A stretch of DNA of 8,919 nucleotides from Defluviitaleaceae bacterium (GTDB taxonomy: Bacteria > Bacillota > Clostridia > Lachnospirales > UBA5962), in contig WRFW01000169.1 in assembly GCA_009787435.1 (NCBI GenBank), positions 1 through 8,919 of the forward strand, given 5' to 3'. How positions within the stretch are numbered: the first letter of the stretch is position 1; every line of letters starts with the position of its first letter. A program made the translations under genes and the position numbers. Below the pieces are notes generated by a model. It ran no database searches. It was not told where the DNA came from and saw nothing but the letters and a program-made list of their open reading frames with translations. Of this stretch, positions 6,761-8,919 are shown one piece after another.

Positions 6761-6861
6761 TAGGTTTATGAAATTTAAAATTAACATAAGAATCCTAGCT
6801 GCAAGTATAGTTTGCGGACTTTGTCATTAAGGGGATTTTAATTAAAAAAAGGAGCGGCACT

Positions 6862-8175
6862 ATGCAACTGCAAGACTTTGAAAAGTATAAACAAGTTTTA
6901 TCAGCTAACTACGTCAAAAAATTTGGCAAAGTTAGCCAAGTTGTTGGACTCACTATAGAATCTATAGGTCCAGATGTTAGCGTTGGCTCTACTTGCAATA
7001 TAAGAAGTAGTGCAAATAAAAATATACTTGCAGAAGTCGTAGGGTTTAGAGAAAATAAAATTCTTTTAATGCCCCTAGGCAGTATGGAGGGTGTTCGCCC
7101 TGGCTCTATAGTTGAAGCTTCCGATAAGCCTATTACAATTAAAATAAGTGATAAACTTTTAGGCAGAGTTTTAGATGGCGTCGGCAAGCCTTTAGATAGT
7201 ATGCCTCAAATAACGGAGGGCAAAAATTTCCCCGTAACTAATAAGCCGCCAAACCCATTAATGCGAAACCGAATAGATACACCTCTCCCTCTTGGTGTGC
7301 GTGCGATAGATGGTCTCTTAACTATTGGCAAAGGGCAAAGGTGTGGTATATTTGCGGGTAGTGGTGTTGGAAAGTCGACCCTTATGGGGATGATAGCTAG
7401 AAACACTTCAGCAGATATAAATGTAATCGCTTTAATAGGCGAGCGTGGGCGTGAAGTTAGAGAATTTATTGAAAAAGACTTAGGCGAAGAGGGTTTGAAA
7501 CGCTCAGTTTTAGTAGTTGCTACTAGTGATGAACCTGCTTTAGTTAGGCTGAAAGCTGCCGAAGTTGCAACTTCTATAGCTGAATTTTTTAGAGAAGAGG
7601 GAAAAGACGTTCTCCTTTTAATGGACTCTTTAACTAGATATGCAATGGCACAGCGAGAAGTTGGATTAGCCGCAGGCGAGCCCCCTGTTACAAGAGGTTA
7701 TACGCCGTCTGTTTTTTCGGTAATGCCAAAACTCTTAGAGCGTGCTGGCAATTCAGATAAAGGCTCTATTACTGGTTTATACACCGTATTAGTAGACGGA
7801 GATGATATTACAGAGCCAGTAACCGACACCGCCCGTGGTATATTAGATGGGCACATAGTGTTAAATAGAAAAATTGCAAATAAAAACCACTATCCCGCTA
7901 TAGATGTGTTAGCTAGCGTTTCCCGTGTAATGCCAGATATTACTTCAAAAGAACATAGGCAAAAATCAAATGAACTTAAAAGCATAATGGCAACTTATAG
8001 AGATTCAGAAGATTTAATAAATATAGGGGCTTATGTTTCTGGCTCAAATTCAGAGATAGATTACGCTATATCAAAAAACGGCATGATAAAAGACTTTTTA
8101 ACACAATCGACAGATGAAAAAATAGAATTTAGCGATACTTTAAATAATATGAACGAAATAGTTGGCAGTGAGTAA
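6862..8175 (+). CDS. fliI: Flagellum-specific type III export ATPase FliI
   Basis: FliI is the hexameric F1-beta-like ATPase below the export gate that helps unfold and deliver rod, hook and filament subunits. The 437-residue length is standard. Residues 1-95 form the N-terminal beta-barrel domain, followed by the catalytic domain with Walker A GSGVGKST (166-173), the catalytic-glutamate motif GERGREVREF (193-202, E194), and Walker B VLLLMD (250-255). The type III ATPase block RYAMAQREVGLAAGEPP follows at 259-275. R355 in SVSRVMP lies where the arginine finger is expected. The helical C-terminal domain runs from about 362 onward. AAGGAG at 6849-6854 lies 7 nt before the ATG. All catalytic residues are present. 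Its upstream gap to fliH (101 bp) and downstream gap to fliJ (103 bp) are longer than usual for these genes. Confidence 0.98.
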   Translation: MQLQDFEKYKQVLSANYVKKFGKVSQVVGLTIESIGPDVSVGSTCNIRSSANKNILAEVVGFRENKILLMPLGSMEGVRPGSIVEASDKPITIKISDKLLGRVLDGVGKPLDSMPQITEGKNFPVTNKPPNPLMRNRIDTPLPLGVRAIDGLLTIGKGQRCGIFAGSGVGKSTLMGMIARNTSADINVIALIGERGREVREFIEKDLGEEGLKRSVLVVATSDEPALVRLKAAEVATSIAEFFREEGKDVLLLMDSLTRYAMAQREVGLAAGEPPVTRGYTPSVFSVMPKLLERAGNSDKGSITGLYTVLVDGDDITEPVTDTARGILDGHIVLNRKIANKNHYPAIDVLASVSRVMPDITSKEHRQKSNELKSIMATYRDSEDLINIGAYVSGSNSEIDYAISKNGMIKDFLTQSTDEKIEFSDTLNNMNEIVGSE

Positions 8176-8188
8176 GTTTAAAACTTAA

Positions 8189-8218
8189 TTGACTATTTTT
8201 AAGCAACTTAGCTAGAAT
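8189..8218 (+). promoter_or_regulatory. Possible internal sigma-A promoter before fliJ
   Basis: TTGACT (8189-8194) and TAGAAT (8213-8218) each match the consensus at 5 of 6 positions with an 18-bp spacer, as good as the promoter before flgB apart from the spacer. It lies wholly in the 103-bp fliI-fliJ gap and would start RNA near 8225, about 54 nt before fliJ. In AT-rich DNA such matches can arise by chance. Confidence 0.4.
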
Positions 8219-8278
8219 ATAGTTTTGGTCTAGTTAAACTTGGGTATTTTCAAAAAATTAGAAAGGGAAACACTCCGC

Positions 8279-8740
8279 ATGGCAAAATTTAAATTTGAAC
8301 TTCAGCCTATATTAGGCTTTAAAGAGCAAGTGGAAAATCAAAAAGAGCTTGAATTTGCAAAAACTCTTAATATAGTTGCAAAAGAAAGAGAAAAGCTTGA
8401 GGGATTATTTGCTGAAAAAGATAGTTCGCTGAAAAAATTTAAAGGCGAAGTGTGCCCTGTTGGCGGCTCAAAATTGTTACCAACTGAGTTTATAAGATTA
8501 AATAATTACATAGAACATTTGAAAAAATGTATAGAGCGGCAAAAAGACGTGTTAATGAAAGCAGAATTAATATTAGAGCAAAAAAGATTAGCTCTAATAG
8601 AAGCTTCAAAAGAACGGAAAACACTTGATAAGCTCAAAGAAAACAAATTTGAAGAGCACTTATTTGAAGAAAAGCAGAGCGAACAAAAAATAATTGATGA
8701 AGTTGTGAGCTATAAACATAGCATTAAGGAGGTGAGCTAA
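8279..8740 (+). CDS. fliJ: Flagellar export chaperone/central stalk protein FliJ
   Basis: FliJ is a coiled-coil protein that inserts in the FliI hexamer like the gamma subunit of F1 and links it to FlhA, easing energy use by the export gate. The 153-residue product begins MAKFKFELQPILGFKEQ, the typical FliJ start, and is almost entirely charged helix (about 12-58 and 70-150) with high Lys/Glu and no membrane segment. The family is recognised mostly by this architecture, length and place after fliI rather than by catalytic motifs. The ATG at 8279 is preferred over an in-frame TTG at 8240, which has no ribosome binding site; AAAGGG (8262-8267) lies 11 nt before the ATG. Its stop codon overlaps the start of the next gene by one base (TAATG), implying coupling. 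A possible own promoter lies just upstream. Confidence 0.9.
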   Translation: MAKFKFELQPILGFKEQVENQKELEFAKTLNIVAKEREKLEGLFAEKDSSLKKFKGEVCPVGGSKLLPTEFIRLNNYIEHLKKCIERQKDVLMKAELILEQKRLALIEASKERKTLDKLKENKFEEHLFEEKQSEQKIIDEVVSYKHSIKEVS

Positions 8741-8919
8741 TGGCAATAATGACAGGTGATAGTGCAAGAGAATTTGAAGACGTTAAGAAGAAACGAAGCT
8801 TTATTCCTCTCATAATTTCTTTACTAGTTCTAGTTTTAGTTATAGGTTTTGCTGTTAGTATACTCGTTTTCAACGCTTTTAACATTAGAGAAAACTTTTT
8901 GCGAGGCGTTTTAGAAAAT
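8740..8919 (+). CDS. Membrane-anchored YlxF/MotE-like flagellar protein, 5' part (cut by window edge)
   Basis: Only the first 60 residues are present. The ATG overlaps the fliJ stop (TAATG) and is preceded by an excellent ribosome binding site, AAGGAGGTGA (8726-8735), with 7-nt spacing from AGGAGG. A second Met at codon 4 (8749) is a weaker alternative. The product has a short N-terminus with a basic run KKKR (16-19) and one transmembrane helix at about 21-44. Then comes FNAFNIREN, as in clostridial proteins encoded between fliJ and fliK. By position and shape it corresponds to Bacillus YlxF and the MotE/MgtE-N-like family, proposed chaperones of the motor protein MotB. The diagnostic coiled coil and C-terminal domain lie outside the window, so the assignment rests on synteny and the N-terminus. 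Confidence 0.72.
   Translation, partial: MAIMTGDSAREFEDVKKKRSFIPLIISLLVLVLVIGFAVSILVFNAFNIRENFLRGVLEN

Noticed and set aside
6781..6811. Promoter TTAACA-TATAGT between fliH and fliI
   Set aside because: The spacer is 19 bp, less favourable than the other candidates, and the hexamers lie in very AT-rich DNA where chance matches are common.
6909..7187. Antisense reading frame of 92 codons within fliI
   Set aside because: It lies wholly opposite a highly conserved ATPase gene, and its product resembles no known family; it is a mirror of fliI codon use.
8240..8242. TTG at 8240 as the fliJ start
   Set aside because: No ribosome binding site precedes it, and the product from 8279 begins with the typical FliJ sequence MAKFKF.
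1..8919. CRISPR arrays, tRNA or rRNA genes, insertion sequences, phage genes
   Set aside because: No regularly spaced repeats, no RNA gene signatures and no transposase or integrase-like products were seen on either strand; the long inverted repeats have no recognisable target duplications or coding content.

Overview
The window is the 5' part of a large flagellar operon from an AT-rich, Gram-positive-type bacterium, most likely a member of the Clostridia (Bacillota). Three things suggest this: the gene order flgB-flgC-fliE-fliF-fliG-fliH-fliI-fliJ followed by a one-TM YlxF/MotE-like gene, the strong AGGAGG-type ribosome binding sites with a TTG start on fliH, and a neighbouring protein with three S-layer homology (SLH) domains. 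I cannot name the species from sequence alone. All recognised genes are on the + strand and all complete ones look intact.

Layout. Positions 1-1465 hold the 3' part of an SLH protein gene whose reading frame runs off the left edge. Positions 1466-1686 are an intergenic region with one stem-loop and a good sigma-A-type promoter (TTTACA, 17 bp, TAAAAT) placed just before flgB. Then come flgB (1687-2067), flgC (2225-2767), fliE (2845-3153), fliF (3310-4962), fliG (4966-5982), fliH (5975-6760, TTG start overlapping fliG), fliI (6862-8175) and fliJ (8279-8740). The start of a membrane-anchored YlxF/MotE-like gene (8740-8919) is cut by the right edge. No stretch longer than 300 bases lacks a gene.

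How the genes work together. FliF builds the MS ring in the membrane and carries a C-terminal FliG-binding motif. FliG is the rotor and switch protein that takes torque from the stator. FliE joins the MS ring to the rod, and FlgB and FlgC are proximal rod subunits. FliH, FliI and FliJ are the soluble export ATPase complex that helps feed rod, hook and filament subunits into the type III export gate. The operon therefore starts with the earliest-assembled parts of the basal body and its export machinery.

What is less ordinary. The downstream genes fliF-fliG-fliH are tightly packed, but the gaps around flgB, flgC and fliE hold conspicuous inverted repeats. One is a perfect 20-bp repeat between fliE and fliF. 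Another is a set of mutually exclusive stem-loops between flgB and flgC. FlgC carries an extra segment of roughly 35-45 residues in its middle. The fliI-fliJ gap contains a plausible internal promoter. I found no new defence, mobile or biosynthetic system; apart from these points the window is a standard flagellar locus.
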